A DNA stretch of 44,629 nucleotides from Actinomycetes bacterium (GCA_021798955.1 JAJZBK010000006.1:52031-96659), one strand, 5' to 3'; shown: positions 16,412 through 24,404, counted from the stretch's first letter. The notes: generated from the letters alone by a model not told the origin. Program-made: numbers and translations.

Positions 16412-18012
16412 GCCCGCGCTCCATGCCCTCCGCCGTGCTCCTGGGCATGCAGCTCCGCCCAGTGCTCGACGGCCCGACGAGCCTCGACCCGGTCGTCGAA
16501 GGACAGGACGACGTCTCCGACCACCTGGGTCGTCTCGTGTCCCTTGCCGGCCAGAAGCACGACGTCACCCGGACGGGCAAGCCCGACAGCCAGCTCGATC
16601 GCACTGCTGCGATCGGGCTCGACCACGACAGGAGCAGCTCCTGGCGGCCGAGCCGCCCGCCGCGCGCCAGACATGATCGCCTCGATGATGGCGGCCGGGT
16701 CCTCCAAGCGGGGGTTGTCCGAGGTGACGACCACCGCGTCGGCCAGCCCGGCGGCGATCTCCCCCATCACTGGACGCTTCGTCGCGTCGCGGTCGCCCCC
16801 ACAGCCGAAGACGCACACCACCCGGTGCCCGGCGGCCAACCGTCTGGCACTGTCGAGCGCGGTGGACAACCCGTCAGGCGTATGCGCGTAGTCGACCACC
16901 ACGGTCACCGGATGACGCGCCACGACGTCCATGCGGCCGGGGACCGGGCCGGCGGCCGCCAGTCCAGCCACGATGGCGTCGTCGTCGACACCGAGCCGTC
17001 GCGCCGCCTCGGCCGCCAGCAGGCTGTTGGTCACGTTCACGTCGCCGGTCAACGTCGTGGACACCCGCCGACCCTCCCAGGTGAACACCGTCCGACCCAC
17101 CCCGAGCTCGACGTCGCCGGCGTCGGAGGTCCGGACCTCGGTGACCGTCCGTCCAGCCAGGCTCCCGGCGAGCCGCCTGCCCCAGACGTCGTCCACGCAC
17201 ACGACGGCCGCGTCCGCCCGCCCCTGCTCGAAGAGCCGTGACTTGGCGGCGAAGTACGCCTCCATGGTGCGGTGGTGGTCGAGGTGGTCATGGCTGAGGT
17301 TGGTGAAGACCGCGACGTCGAAGACCATGCCGTCCACTCGGTGCTGGCTCAGCGCATGCGACGACACTTCCATCGCCACTGCGGAAAGCCCGCCGTCTAC
17401 GAAGCCGGCAAGCCGGGCATAGAGCTCGGGGGCCTCCGGCGTCGTGCGCGTCCCCGTCAGGGTCCCGATGGTCCCCGTCGGACGCCCGGCCTGTTGGAGG
17501 ATGGACCGTAGCAGGTGGACCACGGTCGTCTTGCCATTGGTCCCCGTCACCCCGGCGACCGCCAGGCGCCGGTCGGGGTGGCCGAACAACTCGGCGGCAG
17601 CCTTCGCCATCGCCGGTCTCGCTCCCCCTGGCACGGTTCGGACCTGGGGCAGGTCGACGTCGACGAAGCGCTCGACGAGCAGGCACGACGCACCGGCTGC
17701 GGCCGCTGCTGGTGCGAACTCGTGGCCGTCGTGGACGGCACCGGGGAGGCAACAGAAGAGCGAGCCGGGACCGACCACCCGGCTGTCGTGCTCGACAGCC
17801 TCGACCAGGCAGTCCCACGCCGCCCCGCGCACCTCGGCGACGGCGACGTCGCTCAGCAGCCGTGGGAGCGGGACGGGGTCTCGGTGTCGACGGGGTTCCA
17901 CGGTGCGCTCACAACTGCCTGCAGCAACTGCCCGCGGCGGTCGCAGGCGACGGTGCCGCCTCCGGCGGACTTCGATGCCGTGCCGCTCCGACGGGGCGCC
18001 GAAGCCACTCAC
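16408..18012 (-). CDS. murE: UDP-MurNAc-tripeptide synthetase MurE (meso-DAP type)
   Basis: The 534-residue ligase has ATP-binding TGTNGKTT at 156-163, HDHLDHH near 241, VVDYAHTPDG at 373-381 and SDNPRLEDP with DNPR at 432-435, the motif that selects meso-diaminopimelate over lysine. It adds the third stem-peptide residue to UDP-MurNAc-Ala-Glu. The first 50 residues are arginine-rich and not conserved-looking; GTG 18012 was chosen because it overlaps the ftsI stop as GTGA, but a later start is possible. DAP would come from the dap genes at 34-39 kb. Confidence 0.93.
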   Translation of the reverse strand: MSGFGAPSERHGIEVRRRRHRRLRPPRAVAAGSCERTVEPRRHRDPVPLPRLLSDVAVAEVRGAAWDCLVEAVEHDSRVVGPGSLFCCLPGAVHDGHEFAPAAAAAGASCLLVERFVDVDLPQVRTVPGGARPAMAKAAAELFGHPDRRLAVAGVTGTNGKTTVVHLLRSILQQAGRPTGTIGTLTGTRTTPEAPELYARLAGFVDGGLSAVAMEVSSHALSQHRVDGMVFDVAVFTNLSHDHLDHHRTMEAYFAAKSRLFEQGRADAAVVCVDDVWGRRLAGSLAGRTVTEVRTSDAGDVELGVGRTVFTWEGRRVSTTLTGDVNVTNSLLAAEAARRLGVDDDAIVAGLAAAGPVPGRMDVVARHPVTVVVDYAHTPDGLSTALDSARRLAAGHRVVCVFGCGGDRDATKRPVMGEIAAGLADAVVVTSDNPRLEDPAAIIEAIMSGARRAARPPGAAPVVVEPDRSSAIELAVGLARPGDVVLLAGKGHETTQVVGDVVLSFDDRVEARRAVEHWAELHAQEHGGGHGARA

Positions 18013-19910
18013 GCTCCCCCGGTCTTGACTTGAGCCGGCACGGAGATCGTACCCCTGGGGCCGAAGGCCCCGTTCGAAGTGCCCGAGGTGGGCATGGTGT
18101 CGGTCGGGATCCCGTAGTGGTGCAGTGCGTAGCCCATGATGGTGGCGAAGACCGGCGCCGCCACGGCGCCGCCGTAGGGTGGCGTCGGCTCCTTCAAGAC
18201 CACGACGCAGGTCAGCACCGGGCGTTGGGCGGGGGCGAAGCCGGCGAAGGTCCCGTAGAAGGCGCCGGGGATGTACCCGAGCCGGTGGGCATAGGGGATG
18301 TTGGCCGTACCGGTCTTCCCTGCCACCGTGTACCCGTCGATCTTCGCCTCGACACCGGTCCCGCCCTTGACGACCCCTTCGAGCATCTTGACCAGCTCGG
18401 CGTCGGCGGTAGGAGCGATGACCCGGTGGGCGGGGGCCACCGGGACCCGGGTGACCGAACCGGACGGGCTCACCGTTCCCCGCACCAGGCGGGGCGGGAC
18501 CATCACTCCTCCGTTGGCGATGGCGTTGAAGGCATCGGCGAGCTGTTGGGCAGAGACGGCGTCGACCTGCCCGATGGGGAGCGACCCGATGGTGGAGCCG
18601 GTCCACTGTGCCGGGCCGACCACCAGCCCCGGCGACGATCCCGGGAAGTGCAGGCCCGTCGGCTTGCCGAAGCCGAGGTTGCCTACTTGACCGAGCAGTC
18701 GGCTCTCCCCGAGTCGCTGGGCGATCTCCGACGTCCCGATGTTCGAGGACTGGGCGATGATCTGGCTCGCCGTCATGGTGATCGTGCCGTGCGGTTCCGC
18801 GTCATGGATGATGTAGCCACCGAGCAGCAGCTGGGGCGGCACGACGAACGGCTCTTCTGGGGTGATCACGCCGTCTTGGAGGGCGGCCGAAAAGGTGACG
18901 ATCTTGAACACCGAGCCCGGCTCGTAGACCTGGGTGACCGCCGTGTTCGACGGTGCCTCCTCCACGCCCGCCGGCAGCGTGTCGACCGGCGCGACATAGG
19001 CGTACCCCGAGGTGCCCGGGCCGCTCAACGTTCCGGTCGTCGTCACCTGCGGGAGGGGCGGCACGGTTGTCGACGGCGTGGTGGTGCCCGACGCAGGCGG
19101 AGCACTCGCACGGGAACCAGGCGTCGCCTGCAGGTTGGCCATGGCCAGGATGTCGCCCGTCTTCACGTCCATCACGACGGCCGTCCCGCCGGCGGCGTGC
19201 GATGCCACGATCTCTGCCCCGAGCGCCTGCTCGGCCACGTACTGCAACGACTCGTCGATGGTGAGCTCGAGCCCCGTTCCCTGCACCGGCACGCTGCCAT
19301 GGCTCCCACCGCCGGAGAGGACGACCCCGCCCGGTGCCTCGAGGAGGTTGGTCGAGCCGGGCTTTCCGGCCAGCAGCGACTGGTACTCGTACTGGAGCCC
19401 GGAGAGCCCTTGGCCATCAGCGCCCACCGTCCCGATGACGGGCAGGGCCAGCTGGCCGGCAGGACTGACCTCTTGGGGCTCGTCGACCAGGTTGATGCCA
19501 GGCAGGGCGAGCGCGCTCACCTTCTTCGCCACCGACGACGAGACCCGGTGGTCGAGATAGACGAACCCGGCGTGCTCGGTGACTTCCGCCCGCAGCTGCG
19601 CTTGAGGCAGGCCCAACACCGGAGCCAGGGCCTTCGCCACGGCGGAGGGGTCCTTGATGAGGTACGGGTCGGCCACCACGGTCTGGCGCTCGATCGACTC
19701 GGCCAGCACCTCGCCGTTGCGGTCGTAGATCCCGCCCCGCAGCGGAGGGACGGAGATCGTCTGGGTCAGCTCGGCTCGGGACAGGGCGGCGTAGTGGTGG
19801 TGACCGACCACCTGGACGTAGACCAGGCGGAGAGCAATCACACCGAAGACGGCGGTGATCAGCACGCGCAGGGCGCGGGAGCGCCGTTGTAGCGCAGCGG
19901 ACGTGCTCAC
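18009..19910 (-). CDS. ftsI: Septal class B penicillin-binding protein FtsI (PBP3)
   Basis: The 633-residue protein has an N-terminal membrane anchor (about 14-34), a pedestal domain opening with PPLRGGIYDRNGEVLA, and a transpeptidase domain with S333-V-F-K336, SSN at 388-390 and KTG at 532-534. It crosslinks septal peptidoglycan alongside FtsW. Between AMANLQATPG and VYEPGSVFK there is a Ser/Thr/Pro/Gly-rich insertion of roughly 50 residues (about 265-325) just before the active-site serine. Homologues usually have a short loop here. GTG 19910 and the 3' end overlap both neighbours by 4 bp. Confidence 0.94.
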   Translation of the reverse strand: MSTSAALQRRSRALRVLITAVFGVIALRLVYVQVVGHHHYAALSRAELTQTISVPPLRGGIYDRNGEVLAESIERQTVVADPYLIKDPSAVAKALAPVLGLPQAQLRAEVTEHAGFVYLDHRVSSSVAKKVSALALPGINLVDEPQEVSPAGQLALPVIGTVGADGQGLSGLQYEYQSLLAGKPGSTNLLEAPGGVVLSGGGSHGSVPVQGTGLELTIDESLQYVAEQALGAEIVASHAAGGTAVVMDVKTGDILAMANLQATPGSRASAPPASGTTTPSTTVPPLPQVTTTGTLSGPGTSGYAYVAPVDTLPAGVEEAPSNTAVTQVYEPGSVFKIVTFSAALQDGVITPEEPFVVPPQLLLGGYIIHDAEPHGTITMTASQIIAQSSNIGTSEIAQRLGESRLLGQVGNLGFGKPTGLHFPGSSPGLVVGPAQWTGSTIGSLPIGQVDAVSAQQLADAFNAIANGGVMVPPRLVRGTVSPSGSVTRVPVAPAHRVIAPTADAELVKMLEGVVKGGTGVEAKIDGYTVAGKTGTANIPYAHRLGYIPGAFYGTFAGFAPAQRPVLTCVVVLKEPTPPYGGAVAAPVFATIMGYALHHYGIPTDTMPTSGTSNGAFGPRGTISVPAQVKTGGA

Positions 19911-20401
19911 GCGTAGGCCGGGTGGCCGTTGACCATGGGGACGCTCGTGCTCGGTGCCGGTGTCGGCGCGCCCGATCCGGCCAGCGGGGCCGTCTGCGGG
20001 ACCGGGAGCGGCCGATCGAGCGGGACCTCGGGGACGTCCACGACCTGCGAGGCGGGCGCCAGGTGGAGACGGTGCTCGGCGGTCGAGATCACGACCTCGG
20101 GAGCGCCGAGCAGTGCGACCGACACCTGCAGGTGGTGCTCGGTGGCCGTGGCCGCTGTCACCTGCTGCTGGACAGCAGCCAGGCGCAACTGCGACTGGGC
20201 GAGGAGGTCGTCACCCACGACGACGGTGAGCAGGCTGCCCACCACGAGGACGGCCGCCAGCCAGAGCGACCGGTTGTGACGGCCGGAGTGGCGCGGCGCC
20301 CGCCGGGGTACGAGCAGGCGGAGCGCCGGACGCCGGGCGTCGGGGGCCGGACGGGTACCCGGTGCGACCCTGGCTCGAGCGGTAGCCGGCGGCGGAGTCA
20401 C
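19907..20401 (-). CDS. FtsL-like small bitopic division protein
   Basis: The 164-residue protein has a basic Pro/Arg-rich cytoplasmic N-terminus, one transmembrane helix at about 47-64 (LWLAAVLVVGSLLTVVV), a short extracytoplasmic coiled-coil-like segment rich in Gln/Ala (LLAQSQLRLAAVQQQVTAAT) and a Pro-rich tail. Its position between rsmH and ftsI and this topology are those of FtsL, which is too divergent for motif identification. GTG 20401 makes the usual GTGA overlap with rsmH; GTG 20407 is two codons earlier. Assignment rests on context. Confidence 0.75.
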   Translation of the reverse strand: MTPPPATARARVAPGTRPAPDARRPALRLLVPRRAPRHSGRHNRSLWLAAVLVVGSLLTVVVGDDLLAQSQLRLAAVQQQVTAATATEHHLQVSVALLGAPEVVISTAEHRLHLAPASQVVDVPEVPLDRPLPVPQTAPLAGSGAPTPAPSTSVPMVNGHPAYA

Positions 20402-21414
20402 TGCCACCCACCCCGACCGTCCTCGGCAACCGGACCACTGGCGCCCTCACCAGCCGCGTCCTCGGGCTGCTCGAGGCGTTCTGCGGCGCGCAGACGCGCC
20501 GCTTCGGCGCGAGGATTCGCAGCCACCTCGTCGGCACCGGGTCGCCGCGCGCCCCGGAAGACCAGGCGGTACTGGCGTACGGCGCCACACTGGCAGGGAA
20601 GGCCCGGTGGGCACTGGCAGCCGCCGGTGACGGCGTCGGCGAAGACCGCCTTGACCAGCCGGTCTTCGCCCGAGTGGTACGAGAGCACCAGGCAGCGCCC
20701 ACCCGGGGCGAGCAAGGAGAGCGCCGCGCCGAGCGCCGGAGACAGCTGGTCGAGCTCCTCGTTGACAGCGATGCGCAGCGCCTGGAACACGCGACGGGCC
20801 GGGTGCCCGCCCGTCCGGCGCGTGGCTGCCGGGATGGCGCTCCGGACCACCTCGGCCAACTGCCCGGTGGTGGCGATCGGTCGGGCAGCGACGACGGCAC
20901 GGGCGATCCGACGGGCGAACCGTCCTTCGCCGCTGTCGGCGAAGAGCCGGACCAGGCTCGCTTCGTCCAGCTCGTTGACGAGCTCAGCGGCCGTCACGCC
21001 TCTCGTCGGGTCCATCCGCATGTCGAGCGGTGCGTCGGCCCGGTAGGAGAACCCCCGCGCCGGAGCGTCGAGCTGGTGCGAGGAGACGCCGAGGTCGAAG
21101 AGGGCTCCGACCAGCACGGCTCGAGCTCCGGCATCCTCGAGCGCGCTCGCCACGACGGTGCCCAGCTCGTCGAACCGGGCCTGGCGCAGAAGGGCACGCT
21201 CACCGAAGGGAGCGAGCCTGGTGCGCGCTGCTGCTACGGCGTCCGGATCGCGGTCGATGCCGACCACCCGGAGGTGCGGGTGGGCCGCCAGCAGGGCAGC
21301 ACTGTGGCCACCCCCACCGACCGTGGCGTCGACGACCCAACCGGGCGGGACGGAGGCGAACAACGACACGACGTCGTCCCGCAGGACCGGGACATGGGTG
21401 AACGGTTGGCTCAT
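20398..21414 (-). CDS. rsmH: 16S rRNA (cytosine1402-N4)-methyltransferase RsmH (MraW)
   Basis: The 338-residue SAM-dependent enzyme has HVPVLRDDVV at its start, the SAM motif DATVGGGGHSAALL, FDLGVSSHQLD, RGFSYRADAPLDMRMDP, and the RVFQALRIAVNEEL and SYHSGEDRLVK segments. It N4-methylates C1402 of 16S rRNA. ATG 21414 has GAGGGG six bases upstream, just below a 7-bp hairpin. The reading frame is open upstream all the way to mraZ with fair codon bias, so a longer N-terminus (for example from GTG 21684) cannot be excluded. Confidence 0.93.
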   Translation of the reverse strand: MSQPFTHVPVLRDDVVSLFASVPPGWVVDATVGGGGHSAALLAAHPHLRVVGIDRDPDAVAAARTRLAPFGERALLRQARFDELGTVVASALEDAGARAVLVGALFDLGVSSHQLDAPARGFSYRADAPLDMRMDPTRGVTAAELVNELDEASLVRLFADSGEGRFARRIARAVVAARPIATTGQLAEVVRSAIPAATRRTGGHPARRVFQALRIAVNEELDQLSPALGAALSLLAPGGRCLVLSYHSGEDRLVKAVFADAVTGGCQCPPGLPCQCGAVRQYRLVFRGARRPGADEVAANPRAEAARLRAAERLEQPEDAAGEGASGPVAEDGRGGWQ

Positions 21415-21737
21415 CTGCAGCCCCTCGACCGGCGCACCGCCGGTGGGTGGAGAGCCCGAGTGACCGGCAGGGAAGTGGGCGGAGGAGAGAGCTTCCCGTT
21501 GCCCGGTCGAGGGGCTGCGCATGGGCCAGACCCGCTGGATGTGGTTGTCAGGACGCTCGGCGGCCGCCAACGCGTCGGCGTACAGCGACGGCCGGCCCCC
21601 GATGTCGTGCCCGACCGCACGAGCCGGAGCGGCAGCCCGGCTGGAGGTGTCTTCTGGACGGCCGACCTGGCCGGTGGTGAGCACCCCGGAGCCGTGCTCG
21701 CCACACAGCCGGACGGCGCTCGAGGTGCCCGCACGGT
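21415..21737 (-). other. 323-bp gap between mraZ and rsmH
   Basis: Apart from the hairpin and ribosome binding site near its end, no gene is assigned. The frame of rsmH is open throughout, and its codons are about 80 percent G/C in third position with a protein-like composition. It may therefore be an N-terminal extension of RsmH or a long structured leader. Confidence 0.4.
21428..21444 (-). promoter_or_regulatory. Hairpin in the rsmH leader, next to the ribosome binding site
   Basis: ACCGGCG-GTG-CGCCGGT forms a perfect 7-bp stem with a 3-nt loop, ending a few bases upstream of the GAGGGG ribosome binding site. Structured leaders upstream of this gene (mraW RNA motif) are known in actinobacteria; whether this belongs to that family I cannot tell. 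Confidence 0.4.
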
Positions 21738-22157
21738 TCAGAACCCCTCGCCCTCGCTCAGGCGCTCCTGCTCGGGCTCCACCCGCTCCGCCCACCGTTG
21801 CGGGTTCCACAGTTCGATCCGGTCGATGGCGCCATGGACCAGGACGTCCCCGTCGAGGCCGGCGAAGTCGCGCAGGTGGCCGGGGATCGCCATGCGCCCC
21901 TGCCGGTCCACCTCCACTTCGTGGGACGTCGACGCCCACAGTCGCGCCAGGTTCCGCTCGCTCCGCCCCGTCGAGGCCCGCTCCTGCATGGCCTCCATCT
22001 GTGCCTCGAACTCGTCCGGCGTCCACAGAGAGAGGCAGCCGTCCTGGTACTGGGTCAGGTAGCCCCGGTGCTCGAAGGAGCTCCGGAACTTGGCCGGCAG
22101 GATCACCCTGCCCTTGTCGTCGAGCGAGTGCTCGTACCTGCCGAAGAACCGAGCCAC
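21738..22157 (-). CDS. mraZ: Transcriptional regulator MraZ
   Basis: The 139-residue protein consists of two AbrB-like halves, each with the conserved DDKGRVILPAKFR and DRQGRMAIPGHLR motif. MraZ forms ring oligomers and binds repeats in its own promoter to control the dcw operon. GTG 22157 starts at the canonical position and GGGAG lies nine bases upstream. It is the first gene of the division cluster, and its operator-like repeats lie about 60 bp upstream. Confidence 0.95.
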   Translation of the reverse strand: MARFFGRYEHSLDDKGRVILPAKFRSSFEHRGYLTQYQDGCLSLWTPDEFEAQMEAMQERASTGRSERNLARLWASTSHEVEVDRQGRMAIPGHLRDFAGLDGDVLVHGAIDRIELWNPQRWAERVEPEQERLSEGEGF

Positions 22158-22212
22158 CAGCGATTGCTCCCACGACGCTCCCCGTGATGCCCGGCCCGGC
22201 GGTCCAGGCCCT

Positions 22213-22239
22213 CCCTTTCACACCACTTTGCGCCACTCT
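22213..22239 (-). promoter_or_regulatory. Candidate MraZ operator: three 10-bp-spaced boxes
   Basis: Reading the minus strand, AGAGTGG, AAAGTGG and GAAAGGG occur with a strict 10-bp period at 22239, 22229 and 22219. The first two fit the AAAGTGK-type box described for MraZ; the third is degenerate. The first box overlaps the -10 element, which would allow autorepression. Confidence 0.6.
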
Positions 22240-22263
22240 AAGCCCCTATGCCCCACCCGTCAA
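22235..22263 (-). promoter_or_regulatory. Promoter of mraZ / dcw operon
   Basis: TTGACG (22263-22258) and TAGAGT (22240-22235) on the minus strand are separated by 17 bp, a good vegetative promoter. The start site would be near 22228, about 70 nt before the mraZ GTG. Confidence 0.65.
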
Positions 22264-22514
22264 CCACTCGACCACCCCAGAGACCCCGGAGACCCACGCG
22301 GCGCCATCCCGACCACGGTGAACGAGACCACTCGACTCGGACGCTCACAGCAGAGCGGGTACGGCCAGCCCGGGTGCTCGCAGCGGAGCGCACGCGGCCA
22401 GCCCCGGCGCTCGCCAAGGCATCGGTCCGGGATCCCTGCGAACGGCACCTCCACGGACCGCGACGACGCCGTGGGGGGCGTCAGCAGCGGGCGCCGGCAG
22501 CCGTCAGGGACCCG
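22264..22514. other. Intergenic region upstream of the mraZ promoter
   Basis: About 250 bp between the mraZ promoter and the end of the lipoate-ligase-like gene. It contains two imperfect copies of a roughly 34-bp unit (about 22345-22412, sharing CGGCCAGCCC and GCAGCGGAGC-like segments). No reading frame is convincing and I see no clear terminator. Confidence 0.4.
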
Positions 22515-23429
22515 TCAGGGCAGGGCTGCGCTGAACGCCGCTGCCAGGCGTTCGGCCAACGACACCGGGGCCTCACCGGTCCCGAGCAGCGTGACCAGGC
22601 CCGGCACCCTGGCCTGTAGCCACGAGGCGGCCTCCCGCCGGAGCTCGTCCGTGCCGGCGAGGACACGAGCCAGCCGCTCAGGGCTTCCACCGAGGGGACA
22701 CGCGCCGTGGAACCACGAACCGGCCCGGGTGCGGCGCTGCGAGATGCCGACCACCTTGACGGAGCGGCCGCCGCTCGACGAGACGACCTCACCGGCCCCC
22801 ACGGCACCGAAGCAGAGGCGCCGGCCCCAACCACCCGGGTCGTCGAGCCGACCGAGGTGGACCTCGGTCTCGAGGCCGAGGGAGGCAAGTGCCCGCGCCC
22901 AGACCTGCCCCACCCACTCGAACGAGACCAACACGTCGGGCTCCCACAGGGGGTCGTCGGCCGGGACCCAGACGTCGACCCACAGGGGGTCGGCCGGCTC
23001 GACGAGGACGAGGCCCCCACCAGAGCGTCGTCGCACCACGTCGAGACCAGTAGCGGCGGCGCGGGCGGGGTCGACGTCGGTGATCGGCTGGGTTGAGCCC
23101 AAGACGACGGCGGGACCCGCGGGTCGGCACCGGGCAACTGCCCGTTGCCTCGGTGCGGCGTCGACCTCCGGCCAGACGGCGTGCAGGACAGCGGCCGAAG
23201 CCTGTCGCTCGTCGTGCCGCCACGACCCTGAGCAGCCCGACCCTGAGCAGCCCGACCCTGAGCAGCCCGACCCTGAGCAGCCCGACCCTGAGCAGCCCGA
23301 CCCTGAGCAGCCCGACCCTGAGCAGCACGACCCTGAGCAGCCCGACCCTGAGCAGCCCGACCCTGGAGCCTCCCGAGCCGCGCTGACAACGGGCGCGTCT
23401 CGGGGCCCGGTGCTCCCCGTCGGGCTCAC
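22515..23429 (-). CDS. Lipoate/biotin protein ligase-like protein with Cys-rich N-terminal repeats
   Basis: The conserved part begins at about residue 80 and shows VVLGSTQP, VVRRRSGGGLVLVEP (the RRxGGG motif of LplA/LipB/BirA folds), WVDVWVPADDP and SVKVVGISQRRTR with the candidate active-site lysine. It probably attaches or transfers lipoyl or octanoyl groups, but the substrate is uncertain. Upstream lies a 15-bp repeat encoding nine Gly-Cys-Ser-Gly-Ser units. No start codon exists between the repeat and the conserved domain, so GTG 23429, six bases past the HNH stop codon, is the nearest plausible start and includes the repeat. Confidence 0.68.
   Translation of the reverse strand: MSPTGSTGPRDAPVVSAAREAPGSGCSGSGCSGSCCSGSGCSGSGCSGSGCSGSGCSGSGCSGSGCSGSWRHDERQASAAVLHAVWPEVDAAPRQRAVARCRPAGPAVVLGSTQPITDVDPARAAATGLDVVRRRSGGGLVLVEPADPLWVDVWVPADDPLWEPDVLVSFEWVGQVWARALASLGLETEVHLGRLDDPGGWGRRLCFGAVGAGEVVSSSGGRSVKVVGISQRRTRAGSWFHGACPLGGSPERLARVLAGTDELRREAASWLQARVPGLVTLLGTGEAPVSLAERLAAAFSAALP
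23225..23367. repeat. 15-bp tandem repeat, nine copies
   Basis: CCCTGAGCAGCCCGA on the plus strand is repeated nine times almost without change (one copy has CACGA). On the minus strand it encodes Ser-Gly-Cys-Ser-Gly units at the N-terminus of the lipoate-ligase-like protein, ending immediately before the conserved domain. Confidence 0.95.
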
Positions 23430-23433
23430 GCCG

Positions 23434-24060
23434 TCACGCGGTGAGCTCCGCACCGGCGACCGGTCCGTCACCACCGTCCGGCACGGAGCCCAGATAGGCA
23501 TGCCACTCGGCGCTGATCGTCCCACACCGAGCGAGCAGCTGCACCCGGTGGCGCGGTGCCCGGGGCACGGTGCGGAGCACCATGCCCGCCTCTGCGGGCA
23601 GACGGTCCTCTTTCCGGGCGTTGCATCGCCGACAGGCGGCCACCACGTTCTCCCAGGTGTGCTCGCCTCCACGACTGCGAGGAAGGACGTGGTCGAGGTT
23701 CTCGGCGGCAGCCCCGCAGTACTGACAACGCGCACCATCCCGAGCAAAGACCGTGCGGCGGTTCACGGCGATCCGTCCCGTGCGGAGCACCCGGACGTAG
23801 CGAAGCAGCCGAACGACCGACGGCTCGGGCACGGCCAGTCGGGCCGAGTGGACCACCACGCCGGTGACGTGCAGAGGCTCGGCCTTGGCGTCGAGGACGA
23901 GGAGCAGCGCACGGCGTGAGGACACGATCCCGAGTGGCTCGTAGGTGGCGTTCAGTACGAGTGCTCGGCTCGACGAGGTGTGCGGACGACAGGACGACGG
24001 TGTGCCAGGCGGAAGCGGGACCGGTTCGCCCGTTCGCTCGCGGTCACCGTCCTCCGTCAT
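23434..24060 (-). CDS. HNH endonuclease family protein
   Basis: The 208-residue protein begins with LVLNATYEPLGIVSSRRALLL, typical of the actinobacterial HNH family, and contains a zinc-ribbon HNH domain: CQYC (112, 115), DH (123-124) as metal ligands, ENVVAACRRCN with Cys143 and Cys146. HNH enzymes cleave nucleic acids with one metal ion; the natural target of this family is unknown. ATG 24060 overlaps the upstream gene as ATGA and GGGAGG lies upstream. Confidence 0.85.
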   Translation of the reverse strand: MTEDGDRERTGEPVPLPPGTPSSCRPHTSSSRALVLNATYEPLGIVSSRRALLLVLDAKAEPLHVTGVVVHSARLAVPEPSVVRLLRYVRVLRTGRIAVNRRTVFARDGARCQYCGAAAENLDHVLPRSRGGEHTWENVVAACRRCNARKEDRLPAEAGMVLRTVPRAPRHRVQLLARCGTISAEWHAYLGSVPDGGDGPVAGAELTA

Positions 24061-24404
24061 GACGCAGCGCGCCTCCCGCTCGTCGCCTCCGGGGGGCGGC
24101 GCCGGGGACGACTCGATCGCGACTCGGGCGGCCGGGCCGTCGCCCGGCACCACCGGAGGAAGGACAGGACGTCCTCGCTGGCAGGGACGGCGTCAGGTGA
24201 GCCGTAGGCGGTCTCCATCCGGAACGCCCACCATGCGGCATCGGGCACTGGCAGGTAGGGCGCCCGGCCCCACCACCGGCGCGGGGCCAGACGCACCAGG
24301 GTGCGAAGACCCGTGGTCCACAACCGCGGCTCGTGTGCCACGGTGGCGGCAACCGGGGCCAGCACTGCCAAGGGAACCCCCCGACGGTGCCGCGAGCTCG
24401 TCAC
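24057..24404 (-). CDS. Small conserved-looking protein of unknown function
   Basis: The 115-residue protein is bracketed by 4-bp overlaps on both sides (GTGA with the ROK gene, ATGA with the HNH gene), which strongly supports it as real. It has a hydrophobic N-terminal part, a basic segment LVRLAPRRWWGRAPYLPVP, then AWWAFRMETAYGS and VLSFLRWCRAT, and an Arg/Pro-rich tail. The Trp/Tyr-rich centre resembles small proteins I have seen next to actinobacterial sugar kinases, but no function is known to me. Confidence 0.75.
   Translation of the reverse strand: MTSSRHRRGVPLAVLAPVAATVAHEPRLWTTGLRTLVRLAPRRWWGRAPYLPVPDAAWWAFRMETAYGSPDAVPASEDVLSFLRWCRATARPPESRSSRPRRRPPEATSGRRAAS

Noticed and set aside
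21411-21734. 107-codon minus-strand frame that starts 3 bp after mraZ and overlaps the rsmH start as ATGA
   Set aside because: The arrangement is tempting, but the product is a Pro/Arg/Ser/Thr-rich string with weaker third-position bias than the rsmH frame in the same DNA, and it has no recognisable motif.
23225-23367. Nine-copy repeat as a CRISPR or an integration site
   Set aside because: Units are contiguous and in frame with coding sequence, without spacers or an integrase.
22090-23919. 609-codon plus-strand frame across mraZ, its promoter and the lipoate-ligase-like gene
   Set aside because: Its composition is that of an antisense shadow in GC-rich DNA (Arg/Pro/Ser-rich) and it crosses well-supported minus-strand genes and the mraZ promoter.
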